Positions 21,355-32,433 of a DNA stretch of 64,000 nt are shown one piece after another (within the stretch, counting starts at the first letter, position 1; each line of letters begins with the position of its first letter). A program made the position numbers and the translations under genes. A model generated the notes under the pieces. It saw only the letters and a list, made by a program, of their open reading frames with translations. It did no database searches and was not told the DNA's origin. This DNA comes from Hyparrhenia diplandra (lineage: Eukaryota > Streptophyta > Magnoliopsida > Poales > Poaceae): positions 62,001 to 126,000 of the forward strand of contig JADLZK010007653.1 in NCBI GenBank assembly GCA_015847255.1, read 5' to 3'.

Positions 21355-22681
21355 TGTTGGTACCCTGAATTAGGGGTACCCAAAGCCAGCCACTTAGTCC
21401 GTTAACCTTAGCCTACATCGGGGACGAACTAGAAGTAAGCCCAACTACGGCCCATGGGCCGTTACACACCTTGGGCAGGGAAGCCCTAGGAATATGAAGG
21501 TCTCGGTCCCAGGCTCAGGGGCCGTCCTCGACACAAACCAACGAAAAACTCGGCACCCTCAGGTAGTAAAATAGCCTCGGGCAGTGAAACGGCCTCGGGA
21601 CAGCCGTTGTTCTAGCCGGACCTAAGTCACTCAGATTCATAAAAGATTCGCCCATATCCAGGATGGGCAGCGCAGGTACTCATTGCGCTCTGGCCGCCCT
21701 GCCGGGGATGCGAATCCCGCCACTGACTCTGGTCGCCTGCCCTATGATATTGGCATCGGGGCAGGCATTACTGACGCCGTGATAAGGTAAGGAAAGTCAC
21801 GCTGACATTACCTTCATCATTACTGACCGCTGCCTTGGACCCTTGGTAAAGAAGACACGGCGACTACGCCATGTCCCATCAAGGTCCCCACTCCTTTCAG
21901 GTCTCGAGCGAACAAGACAAAGAGCAAGTGGGCCCGCGCTGAAGATCTCTAGTTTGGTTTTGGATAATTAGTGACACCTAAGGACTAATCTCTCGATGCT
22001 AAGTGTTTGACTAGATTGGAGATTGGTCGGGTCAAGGTTGGAGCATGGTGATCATGGATGGTGGATCGAGGTGATCCAAAAGGTGATCAAGCATCCAACT
22101 TGACGGTTTGGAGATCAATTGAGCCCTAAGGCAAAAGTATAACCATAGGGCCTTTTGATTTTACACTCAAGACACCATAGAGGGTGTGAGTGATTATAGG
22201 ATCGATAAGCCGTACTATAAATAGGAGAAAACTATCGTACATATCGATCCTCATGTGCCTTTAGGTTCAAAGTTCATTTGCATGCATTCTAACCTAAAGA
22301 GCTAACTCCGTACTTGTCGAAAATGGTTTTGAAAATGCTAACACATGGTGTCGAGGTGTTCTTCGATGTGTCGGCAACAAGAATCAAGTGGCGAGAAGTC
22401 GGTTTGGAGCAAGGGCGAAGGAACGACGACAAAACGACGGATTTTCGCGGCTTCGGATGTGGCCGGGGACGCGGCCGGAAATTTGGAAAAATCGACCCGG
22501 GCGCGCCGGTGTGAGGGTCCGGCAGAGAGCATGTTTTTGGGTTTTCGGCCGAAGGCCGACCGGACGCATCGACCGGATGCTTCCGGTGCTAACCGGAAGC
22601 ACCGACCGGACGTGCGACCGAAGCGCCTTCAGGGGGTTCGTGCACCTTGTTTGGGTCATGTCGGTTGTGACCGGACCCACC

Positions 22682-22707
22682 GACCGGACTCACGGGTGAG
22701 TCCGGTC
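22682..22707. promoter_or_regulatory. Near-perfect 26-bp palindrome upstream of the LTR1 TATA box
   Basis: GACCGGACTCAC and GTGAGTCCGGTC flank a central GG. One central base departs from the perfect palindrome found at 60212-60237. It lies about 55 bases upstream of the TATA box. Confidence 0.6.
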
Positions 22708-22760
22708 AGGCTGCAGAAAGCGTGACTTTCTCCCCAACGGCCACATTTCGTGGTGTGGCC

Positions 22761-22768
22761 TATTTATA
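22761..22768 (+). promoter_or_regulatory. LTR1 TATA box
   Basis: TATTTATA after GTGGTGTGGCC, followed about 30 bases on by a CT-rich initiator region (CTCTCTCTCTTGG). The equivalent box recurs in the two sister LTRs. Confidence 0.6.
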
Positions 22769-23874
22769 CCCCCTTGGCTGGTCCATGCTCTCTCTCTCTT
22801 GGTCATTTGAATCATTCCTAACATCCTTGAGTTGAGCAAGCAAGCCTTCTCCTCTCTCATTCTTGATTTGAGCTTTATTCTTGAGAGAAGAGTTGATCCA
22901 AGTGCATTGCATCGAGTTCTTGCATCTAGAGGCACTTGGGGATCGTTGTGAGACGGTTGGTTTCCTTTTGCTCTTGGAGACACCGCTCCTAGCCGGCTTG
23001 GTGATTTGGTGGAGTTGTTGGCAAGAAGAGAAGATTGTTTCTTGGCCACCTCGGGGCGAAATTGTGAGATTTCACATGCACTCCTCGTCGGGAAGACAAA
23101 GTGCAAGGAATACATTGCTCGTGTCTTGGGTACCTCACTTGTGAGTGGTGTGTTGAGGCTAGCAAGGGCACCGCCTAGCTCAAACACCATCCTAGTGTTG
23201 GTCGGCACAACCGGAGACTAGCTTGTCGGTGTACAAGTGAACTCGGGTGAACAAATCGACTTGTTCATTGTCTCGGTGATTGGTTCAGCATCTTGTGTTG
23301 ATCGGTTGTTCATCTTCTTCCCGGTGATTGGCTCATTCCTCTACACGTCGGTATATCTAGCTTGATCACTTGCATTTACTTTCCTAGCTTACTTTGAGTA
23401 GAGAGCTAGCACTTGCTTGTGTAGATTGTTCTTGCTAGCCTAAGGATCATATTTAGGATTGTTCACTAGATAGAGTAGTGACATAGCTCTTGTGTGACAT
23501 AGTGATCATAGAGTATATTTGGAATTGTCACTAGAGGCTTGCAGGACAATAGAGCTAGCACAAACCGCGATTACGCTTGTTATTTTACTAATCGGTTTGT
23601 TTAGTTGAGCTTGTAGAAAAATTTTATAGGCTATTCACCCCCCTCTAGCCATCTAGGACCTTACACGCGCCCCTCCGACGCATGGCTTGGGCGTGCGACC
23701 TCGGCGTCAACTCTCCCGACTAAGGACGCAGTAGCAATAAATGACGACACAGGCGTGATGGGACTACTCGTCACCACACCATCAGGAGGCTATGACCTCG
23801 GGTGTGGGACGCATAGCACTCGATGGCGCCTACGGTGCCTAGCACCTATGTAACTTGTGCCCTCCCCTTCCAAC

Positions 23875-23881
23875 TATAAAA
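23875..23881 (+). promoter_or_regulatory. LTR X TATA box
   Basis: TATAAAA followed by GGGGACGG, about 360 bases before the LTR end. This is the usual U3/R boundary position. Confidence 0.65.
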
Positions 23882-24235
23882 GGGGACGGTTAGGATCTCC
23901 ATTAGGGAAAAACGATTCAAGTCCAGGGAACCGCACAAAGAGTCTCCATTGTTCATCTTCTCCACCTCTCCTTCTTCCACTCTTCACCACAACATCCATG
24001 AGACTTGGTGCTTCTGCTCCTCTCTCACCCGCTTGTAAGCCCCTACTACGGCGCGCTCCGTGCGAGATAATACAAGGCAACACCCACTGCTAGACGTAGG
24101 GCTCCCGTGCACGAACGAGGGGATAAACCCTTGTGTCCACCTTGTGTCCTTCTGGCACAACCATCCGGTTTGGGGAACACGTAGCATCATTTCTAGTCGG
24201 GCACTTTGGGCACCCTGGTTCTCGAAACACCAACA

Positions 24236-24946
24236 GTTGGCGCGCCATGTAGGGGACACTACGTGTCAAGCTTGCCATCCCGTAGCATTCCGCTCCGGCC
24301 TCATCATCGGTTTGGGACCTTGGAGTTCATGGCCATGAGTCGTGACTTTGACTTGGTCCTAATCTTGCGACGGGGGAGACTCAACTATGACACTCCCCAC
24401 GTCGTCAATGACTTCGCCCACGGATCTTGGGTAGCCGGGAGGCCACGACTTGGCCGTAGATACTCGACGCTTGAAGCTTGGCTCCCTAGCCGTCGGAGTC
24501 AACTCCGGCCATCGAGTATAGGACCTCCCGGCTACGAACCGACTCCACTCACCAAGGAGTACAAGGCGTCACGTCCACCACCTCTCTTCCCTCACCGGCG
24601 CTCCACCTTCGCCAAAGACGGCCTACCCTTGGGTGTAGTTTTTGACTTCCCTTCGGATTCCTCCGGTCACATCCTCCTTACCACTCCGGGCGGCCAAAGG
24701 TCAAACGCCCCGAAGGCAACCTCCCTGTGTGGGTGACCGCATGCACTTCCGACATCTGGATGGCGCCTTCGCGGTTCCCAGCGATGGGGATGGGCCTACT
24801 CTTCGACATCCTCGACTCCGACCGACGGCGACTTCTACGACCCCACGAGGGGAACGCCTGGGTCGCGGGAGGGCGTCGCAAGATGCCGGACGAGGAGGTG
24901 GAAGTCGAGGAGGTCGGCGAGGATGACGCGGTGGATGGCGATTAAT
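24236..24946 (+). pseudogene. Element X primer site and 5' gag region (copy A)
   Basis: The primer-site-like GTTGGCGCGCCATG is followed by a leader and an open frame from 24331 beginning MAMSRDFDLVLILRRGR. A later acidic end reads DEEVEVEEVGEDDAV, better kept in copy B. This is the N-terminal gag region of a Tat-type Gypsy element. The frame changes within 600 bases. Copy A lacks many CAG/CTG triplets that copy B has, so the breaks may be technical. X is interrupted at 24947 by LTR Z. Confidence 0.55.
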
Positions 24947-25528
24947 CGTTGACATTTCTTAACTCAATCACTAGAAACAAGGTTTAGAACCCATCTCTAA
25001 TAACGGCGCCGAAATGTGCCGTTGACATTCCTAAGTGAAACCACCATGTCGGTGATTAGACTAGGAACATCAACGGTGATAGACCTTGCCAAAATAGATA
25101 TTCATCCGCAAGCGCACGAGATATATCATTGTAGCATTTCACCGGGAGATATTCAGGGTATCATTATTTATATTTTCCCAAAGGAAGGCATGGTGGATCT
25201 AAGAGAGACATGAACAAGATAACATGGCGTGCAATGGACCAATGTTCATAAGGGGATATTTAGGGAACGGTACAAGGATAACTTGACACACTCACTCAAG
25301 CCAAACTCAAGGATAAAGATAAATAAGGAATAAAGAAAGTCATGTAACACGCATGAGTAGGAGGTCGAGGCGAGAGTGAGATGGACGGGGACACCCCACC
25401 GTGCGATGCGCTACATGACATGCTTAACGTGGGGGGATTATAAAGGACGGACAAGGGCTGTCCACGACCCGCCGCCTACCCCTCGGCCAGGGGCATGCTA
25501 TCATATCCGAAGGTCCCCCGCTCACCGG
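24947..25528 (-). repeat. LTR Z fragment, copy A
   Basis: Begins with a variant of TGTTGACATTTCTTA and matches 37715-37777 plus 41535-42085. It ends where LTR Y enters at 25529. Together with the preceding X sequence it shows that the X/Z junction is shared by copies A and B. Confidence 0.65.
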
Positions 25529-26891
25529 TGTCGGCGGTTCGAGGGCGGCGGGTGCCCGGTGCCGGCAATAAAAATTTGTAGGTGCGTGCCTGCCTCCTCC
25601 CTCGATGGCGTAGCGCAAGATGGACACGGGACACGGCGGTTTATCTGGGTTCAGCCAACGGGGCCCTACGTCCCGGGGGTGTGTCACGCTCGTGTTAACT
25701 TCGCGCTCAAAGGTGAGCTGCGGTAGGGGATTCTGGCGGTCGTGTGGGAGAGAAGCGGTCTCAAGCCCCACGATCGTGGTTACGGTGGTAGTGGTGGGTG
25801 GTTTTCTCGTGTGAACCGGAGTTGAGAATGGGGTCCAAGCGAATCGAACCGAATCCCCCGAATCCAACCTCCTCTAATGAGACATTACTCCCCCTTTTAT
25901 AGGAGAAGGAGAGAGATAATGTTTACATTGGTGGTTGCCTAGGTGGCTAATTCCCGAGGCTGCATGGTTGCATGTGCGTTGCCGAGGGGCGCGGCTGGTT
26001 TGAACGTTGCGATGAAGACACGCGTCAGATCCGATGGGCGGGCGTGCCGTCCCTGGCGCGCCCGAGAGGGTCTGTGAGGCGTCCCTCACGATCCGCATGG
26101 CGAGGGGCGGTCCCGTCCAGTGGTTGCTGCCGTGCGTGTCGGGTGCGGAGGGTGCGGCCCAGCGTGGCGCTTTGGCGGTGTTCGGGAAGTGAACGAGTGT
26201 CATCTTGGTTCCCGTGCGGGTGGCGTAACACGTCACCGGTTCTCCGCATTGTGTCCCATCGGTCGGATTGGGGGGTGATTCGGCATCGATTTGGCGGGGC
26301 GTGTCGATGGCACTGGCGCCTCGCTGCCGTGCGACCCGCATTGAATCGCGGCGGCTTCCTTCCTCGGACGGAACCTCCCACGCCCGAGGGTCGGCGACCC
26401 TAGGCGGAGGCTGGTTGGGCTGCTTCACCCGAGGACGGAGAGCTGTCTCCCTCGAGGGCGGGCGGGTTTTTGCGCCGGGGGTGGTGAGCTAGGCCCCCTC
26501 GGGACGAATCGGAGATTTCCGAGGGGGGGCGGTGAGCTAGGCCAGCCTCGGGCGCGAATCGAGGCGTGTGGTCGAGCCCGAGCCATGGTTTGGCTGCGCG
26601 GTCGGCGTGGAACGCCGTGGTTGGCTTGTTCGGTAGAGGTCCTTGACCTTGTCCTTCGTGAGGCGCACAAGCTCGTTACGTCGTGGTGACTCGTTCCATT
26701 CGGGCCGCTCGTGGGCCGTTCGTGGGCTGCTCCGTCGTTATGTAAGCGTCGTGGCTCAATGGCTGGTCCATCGTTCTCGGGCCGTCCCTCAGGTGTGGGA
26801 TGATAGCAGGCTAGGTTTTGCGGGCCTTGGCGGGCCGGCAATTTCTCATAGTTTGAGAATGTCTCGAGGCCCAATATTTTTGGTCCCCGAC
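25529..26891 (-). repeat. 3' LTR of Gypsy element Y (copy A)
   Basis: Minus-strand LTR running from GTCGGGGACC at 26891 to CGCCGACA at 25529. It is the near-twin of the solo LTR at 42086-43451. Next to 26891 the minus strand shows GGGGGCTCGGGGCTACC, a polypurine-tract-like sequence, so this LTR is joined to an internal region at right. It contains a minus-strand TATA box at 25894-25901. Confidence 0.8.
25894..25901 (-). promoter_or_regulatory. LTR Y TATA box (copy A)
   Basis: Minus strand TATAAAAG within TCTCCTATAAAAGGGGGAG. The same box is present in the solo copy at 42456. Confidence 0.6.
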
Positions 26892-27958
26892 GGTAGCCCC
26901 GAGCCCCCGAGCGTGTGAGGACTCGCGGGGGGTTACGCCGTTCCGTCGCCTTGTTGTTTCTCATGGTTCGTCTACAAGGGTGTGCTTGTGGAGCGCTGGT
27001 TTAGTGTAGCTCCCCGAGGCCTCGAATGGAATGGCGGATTCCTTCGAGGTCTTTTATGTCTCGCACGTTGGCAAGGACCGAAACAGCTCTTAAATTGCGC
27101 TTGTTTGTGCGGAGCGTGTTTGTTTTTGCGTGGGCGGCAGAGGCCCGCGCTTTATGTGCGCAAGGTCGACCGGGGGCCTCCTCGACTTTGATTATATACG
27201 CTCCTCGCCGCCCTCGAAAGGGAGGAGGAGGGGAGACACGTCATAATGCCCTGTAAGCCGAATGTGTCGTGCTTTCCGGTGAGCGTTTAGCGGTCCGTTT
27301 AAGCGGGGTGCCGGTGCCCTTGCCGGAGCAAGGGTCGGCTATGTGATCCGGGATTCACCCCATGAGAACCAACGCGGACCGGCAGCGTATCCCGGGGTTT
27401 GGGCGGACCAACCCCCGAGGGGCCTGTAGGCCTCCCACGGATGGACATCTCTATAAGCAAAGCACCGCTGGCCTTAAACACGTTCGGGAAATCCGAGCCC
27501 AGGGGGCCCGGGTATAGCTGGTTGTGCATTTCCCTCCGTCCCTCGCTCGGGTTATCCCGGAGGCGATCAGAAACCCTTGTGGGCCCGACTCGGCAACCCT
27601 CGGGCGTGGGGTGTGTCGGCGGAGGCCCGTTTGGTTTCCGCCGGGCGGGGAACCGCCAACGGATTCCGACTTTTTGCCCCGGGGTCGGGCGCTGCTTGGG
27701 TATGGATGGCCGGACGGTTTACCCCTGGCCCGGGAGATGGGCGTCTCCGCCGCCGCTCGAGGTGGCGTGCTGTTCAAGCCCGATGGGACGTGGCTCGCGT
27801 GGCTTCGTCGGGGGGAGATCGAGGGCACCGTCATGGTGCATTAATGCCCTTGACGGTTCCACCTGGGCGAGCCGTTGGATGGCGGTTCCCATTCCATTGT
27901 GGGCCGCCCATTCCGAGTCGATTCGATTGCCCAGGCCGGCGGTTTGCCTTCCCTTCCC

Positions 27959-27966
27959 TATAAATA
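27959..27966 (+). promoter_or_regulatory. Antisense TATA box inside element Y
   Basis: TATAAATA in CCTTCCCTATAAATATGGGG, about 190 bases before the antisense frame at 28150 and followed by a CT-rich, initiator-like tract. It points opposite to the element's own promoter. Confidence 0.55.
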
Positions 27967-28149
27967 TGGGGGTGGGCCGGGCGCGATAGTTGCTCCCCTT
28001 GCTCTTCGCCATCGCCTCCTTGCTTTCTTCTTTGCTGCAATCGGGAGATAGAGAGATAGTGTGGGAGAGATTAAGGGAGAGATTCACTTGCCTTGCGCTC
28101 GTGTGATCGGGGTTGCTAGCGGTTGCCACCCTTTACCTCCCTTTCATCC

Positions 28150-31100
28150 ATGGCGCGGTCGGGTAGTGGTGACGGGTGCGAGGGGAGGTGCTCGGCGGTG
28201 GCCGTGGGCGAGGTCGGCGACGGAGGAGAGACTTCAGCGCTGGTCGAGGAAGGGCTCCTCCGTCCGTACCCGACGAGAGCGGCCGGAGTGGATTGCTCAG
28301 TTGGGGTGAAGAGGAGCCTAACCCTCGTGATGGCTACGTGGTGAGTGAGCGATGGATCTTCACCGGCGTGGCCGGGATGCCGGCGGGTCGGTTCATCCGG
28401 CGATCCTCCATTACTATGAAGTCGAGCTCCACCACCGCCCCTGAACTCGATCTCGGGCCGCCATCTTCGTCACCCCCTGTGAGGGATTCACGGGGATCGA
28501 GCCGCATTGGGACCTCGGTTGTGGTTGTTCAAGGCGGACCTTACTCTGCGCATCGGTGGCGCGAGGGCCCGACCATGGAGGGCATTGCGCGTTGGTGGGC
28601 TTGCGCGCTCAAGTCCGCGCGAGCGCGACGAGGCGAACCGAGCTGATGGGTACATCCTATCCAAGCTCACCTCCTCGAACAAGGGGTGGCGGGATCGGTG
28701 GTTCTACCTCCGCAATGATGGGAACGCAGCGCTCCCAGCGTGCACTGAGGGCGGGTCCTCAAGCATCGCCCGCGAAGTGGGCGGGGTCCCCCTCGGAGAG
28801 GATCACCATCGGTTGGAAGGCTGAGGCGGGCGGTCCTGCGGCTCCGGGGAAGGGCGTGAATGCCGCCGTGGTCGCCGCCTTTCACCGGCGTCGGTTCTTT
28901 GCCGTGATGGATCGCCCCTTGCTCATGTGCAAGATGGCGCGGCCGCCGGCGGTCTTGACGCGTGCCGGATGTCGGGCCTTACGCTTTCCACCGATGGCAC
29001 GGCCAAGAGGGTGAGGGATGCGTTGGGGTCCAACACCCGTCGCACATCCCCGAGATCCCCATGCGCCACGACCGAGGGTATATCTCCCTGGTAAGTACTT
29101 CTTGGCCGGTGTCCTTGCATTGCTTGGTGCATTGTTACCATGGCGGTTCTCACTTTTCCTCCTCGGGGGTCGTATCAACTACCGTGACTCCCTCCTCCCG
29201 TGCAGTTTGGACCGCCCGGCCGCCCGGGCTGTGAACCGTGCTCGGAGCAGCTGCGAGAGGGCCCCGACGACGAAGAAGGGGAGAGGAAGAAGAGGAACGT
29301 GGCTCGCGAGAAGCGCCGGTCGGTCGGCGCGGGCGAGTCGCCCGATACCTCGACCACCGAGGGAGGGACGACAACCCGGAGGATGAGTTCTATGTGAACT
29401 CGTCGATGACGACATGGGAGCTCCCGGATGGACCGAGCCATGGGGCTCCGGACCGGTCGGGGGCTCGATGCGAGCTGAGCCCGAGCACGAGACGTCGGGA
29501 GCAGGCGGCACCCGTGCGCGAGGGTTCTTCCGGCCGAGTCCCGGGGACCATTGGTGTTGGGCCGCGTCGGCACCTCGGCGTCGCGGTGAGGCCGAAGGGA
29601 AGGCCGACGCCTCCGCCACGAGTACCTCCGTCTGGCACGGTTCGGGGGCGAGCCGGCGACCCCCGTCGAGCGGCCAGCGTGCGTCGCGGCGTCGTCGGCG
29701 GGGGAGGCGCGCGTCAAGTGCGCCGAGGTCGCGACCATCCCGAGCCTCGTCGGCGCCGAGGGCGATCCCTCGGGCCGTGAGTTTCGTTTCTCTTTTGCAA
29801 TCTTGATTTTCTTACGGCGTATGGTTGCCTTGTTTTGACGTGCGCTTGACCTTAGGAAAGCGGGGGCCGCCGTTATCGCACCCCAAGAAGGCCCTAAAGG
29901 CTGGTGCACAATCCTCCGCCGGCGCGCGAGTCGGGGGGTCGGCGGTGAAGATGCCTCACGGCCTGCGTCGAGTCCTCCCGTGGCGCCGGCCCTCGAGGCC
30001 TCGGGTGGGGTCGGTCCCGGACCGATCGCCGAGGCGGCGCTCGAGACGGTACAGGCCATGGCGGCGATGGTGGGTTAATTTGTCCTGGCCGATGGTGATC
30101 GACACGGAGGGACTCGGTGCGCCCGCGGGACATCGGCTCGGTGCGAGCAAGTGGCGCCGAAGGTCGGCGCCGCCGCCCACCCCGAGGAGCGGTCCCCTTT
30201 GTTCGGGAGTTCTCGCGAGGAGGAGCTCTTCGGCGGCGGAGACAGCGCAAGTCTCCGCTTGCTCGGCGCTCGGCCCGACCCGAGGGTGCACGAGCCGTAC
30301 AACCCCCGACTTCCGTGCTCCACGTGTCGGGTTGGCGGCCCCCCAGCGAAGCGTCGTCTTCGGCCATGGTGAGGACAGTCCCCGTGGTCATTGTGAAGGG
30401 CCCTGGACTTCTATTGGTTCGGGTTTCCGAGATGCGGGAGTTCTTGCGGTGGAAGCGGCATTCCCAGAGGATCAACTCGCCGGGGCGGTCCCCCTTGACC
30501 TTGGGTGATGTTCGGGGGTCCCGCCGCGGTGATCGATGACCGCACGAAGTCCCGGCGTGGAGGACCCATGAGTAGATCCGTCGGTGGGCCGCCGAGGGCC
30601 TAGCGAGGATCGCGGAGACCATAACCGGCCGTCTCACGGAAGTCGACGCGGTAAGTATCTTGATGGCCATCCCCTGCCGCATGTCCTTTGTGCTTGCGTC
30701 TTGATGAGTAGTATGGTCGTTGCGGAGACTCTCCGTCGCTTTGCGGGGAGAAGTCCGAGCTCAGCCGCCGGAACGTCTGGAACGGAACGCCCTTGGGCGG
30801 GCTCGAGGGCGAAGTTGGTCAGGCCCGGAAGCGAGGCGACCCGGCTCACCGCTCTTGCCGGGAGGGGAGTCTCGGCGACGGGGCCCTAGCGGCGGAGCTT
30901 GTCAAGGCCAGGTCCGAGGTCGACAGGCCTGGCTGGCGAGATGGCTCGGATGAGCCAAGATTTCGGGGCGCCCGGGACGGTCTCTCGGCCCTTGGGGTGG
31001 GGAGGCGAAGAAGCGGCGGAGATGTGCGCCCCTAAGCACCCCAGATCGGAGTCGGGCGTCAGGGGGGAAACCCTCGGGAAGGGAAGGACCAGCTCCAAAG

Positions 31101-31610
31101 GTCGCTTGTGGCCCGAGCATGGCGTCATCTTTGGTGGCAACCGAAGTGCCAAGGCACGTCTTATCCCCCCGGTAGGCTTTGTCACCTTCGATTTCGACGT
31201 CTCTCGATATTGTCTTGGTGGTTGTTGCCACGGAGGCGGAGAATGTCCGAACCGAAGCCGTGAATACCGCGGCCCACGCTCGCTCAAGGGCTGGGCGGGA
31301 GCGAGTCGCGCCCGGGGAGGCTGGAAGGGGCCTGTCGGACTTCTGCCGTCATTTCGGGATCGGACAACCCGGAGGTTGGGCCCTCGGCTCGCGATCGCTG
31401 GAGCCGCCGGTGGATTCCTCGGTCCGAGCTCCGGAGCATGCCTTAAGACGGCATTCGCACATGCCCGGTAGTGGTGCGTTCCCACTTCCGATGGAGTCCA
31501 CAGCGCCCGGGCGGTGTCGCGACGGGCTTCTTCCTCGGCTCGATGACGAGGGGAGGTTGATCCCGCCGAGAGGGATGCCGCCGACGCCGCCAAGACCAAA
31601 GTCTATATGA
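28150..31610 (+). pseudogene. Degenerate antisense ORF of a Tat-type element
   Basis: Starting near ATGGCGCGGTCGGGTAG (28150), frames on the plus strand change often but keep recognisable pieces: EEPNPRDGYVV and GMPAGRFIR (28310-28400), DLWLF/LFKADLTLRIGG (28510-28560), then SSNKGWRDRWFYLRNDG near 28680-28730, and a basic C-terminal part ending about 31610. This WFYLRNDG-containing family is known as the additional antisense reading frame of grass Tat elements; its function is unknown. The many frame changes and the scarcity of CAG/CTG suggest that the consensus is unreliable here. Confidence 0.55.
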
Positions 31611-32217
31611 CTTTGTAGATGGCGCCGCGACTCGCTGTCCTCGCGTTTTGAGGGACGAGGTGTGTCCCCGTACTCCCCATAGAGTCCACCTATGAGGCGG
31701 ACACGGAGATGGTGGGCGCCCACGTCCGAGGCCGCCGACGGGCCCGACGCCCCCTCGGGAGAAGCGGCCGCCGAGGGCGCCGCTCTCCGGAAGCTTCCTC
31801 GCCGGCCGGTGTGAGGCTAAGTAGATGAGGCCTCCTTGCCCCTTGATCCTTCCTTGCATGAAAAGATTGGAGCTTGTGAGATGGATGTGTATAAACAATG
31901 GCGCCGCCCGAGGTCCAATGGCCTTGACGGGTACACTTAAGTTTTAAGGTTGTGTTTCTCGGATTTCATGTTTATTGTGTGGTGGGTTGCTTGCCTTATC
32001 CGCTCGCAAGGTAGTGAGCACGGGTGCCTCGGCGGTGGTCCGTTAGCTTCGGCTACTTTGCTTGGGATTTCTCCGTTTGTAAGATAGCGGGCACGAGGTG
32101 CCCCGGGGTGCCCGCCTCGGTTCGGCTATCTTACTTAGGATTTTTCAGCGTGTGCGACCCTCGCAGCAAACAATCGATCCAGTATACGCACGAGAACTTT
32201 TTGCTGAAAAAGTTTTG

Positions 32218-32250
32218 AAAAAAAAAAAAAAAAGGAGGAGGAGGGGGGTC
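32218..32250. repeat. A16 run followed by a purine tract
   Basis: Sixteen A bases run into GGAGGAGGAGGGGGG. No target duplication accompanies it, so I treat it as a simple-sequence tract within element Y and not as a retroposon tail. Confidence 0.6.
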
Positions 32251-32277
32251 CCCAGGGGGTCCCCGTGTAGCCCCCGA

Positions 32278-32316
32278 GGGAGTTTTAGTCTTGTCTTGGA
32301 CGAGGCTAAGACTCCC
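32278..32316. other. Inverted repeat (11-bp arms, one mismatch)
   Basis: GGGAGTTTTAG at 32278-32288 and CTAAGACTCCC at 32306-32316 can pair around a 17-base loop, about 120 bases beyond the end of the integrase frame on the minus strand. Possibly an RNA structure or terminator-like element of Y. Confidence 0.4.
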
Positions 32317-32433
32317 TTAAGGTTTTACACGAGAAGTACTTTTTTTCGTAAAGATGTAGATCTTTTATTGAGCGAAAAAACACAGTGTTTGACTTCTAGT
32401 GCGGAATTTAAGGGTAGAAGCGACGTAGCTGTT

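Larger units (their letters stand above)
21940..23665 (+). mobile_element. Solo LTR of a SIRE-type copia element (LTR1)
   Basis: Bounded by TGAAGATCTC and CCTTACA with the 5-bp duplication CGCGC on both sides (21935-21939, 23666-23670). Its 3' end carries TATTCACCCCCCTCTAGCC, as do 59469-61216 and 57049-58759. There is no internal domain, so it arose by LTR-LTR recombination after inserting into LTR X. It has a CCGG-rich upstream block (22510-22710) and a TATA box at 22761. Confidence 0.88.
21355..24235 (+). repeat. 5' LTR of Gypsy element X, split by a solo LTR
   Basis: Begins TGTTGGTACCCTG and ends AACACCAACA, immediately followed by a primer-site-like GTTGGCGCGCCATGTAGGGG typical of grass Gypsy elements. 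Without the nested LTR (21940-23665) it is about 1.15 kb. A TATA box lies at 23875. The left flank is CAAGG; the right flank of X is outside the window. The part from 23999 onward recurs at 36762. Confidence 0.78.
26892..32433 (-). mobile_element. Element Y region between integrase and 3' LTR
   Basis: This 5.5-kb stretch lies downstream of integrase and upstream of the 3' LTR on the minus strand. Such long 3' regions are usual in Tat-lineage Gypsy elements, which often hold an extra antisense reading frame there. Here the plus strand has a TATA box at 27959 and a degenerate antisense frame from about 28150. The parts 26892-27950 and 31620-32210 have no credible frame and are GC-rich with short inverted repeats. 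Confidence 0.65.

Noticed and set aside
25000..25020. GGCGCCG near the LTR Z start read as a primer binding site
   Set aside because: Copy B shows that this lies inside LTR Z, interrupted by the LINE; it has no adjacent LTR end.
28176..31898. Many 100-240-codon open frames on both strands in element Y
   Set aside because: Most are shadows of GC-rich sequence. Only the scattered antisense pieces with WFYLRNDG-type motifs were credited.
32218..32233. A16 run as a retroposon tail
   Set aside because: No target duplication and no element boundary upstream; it grades into a GGA repeat.
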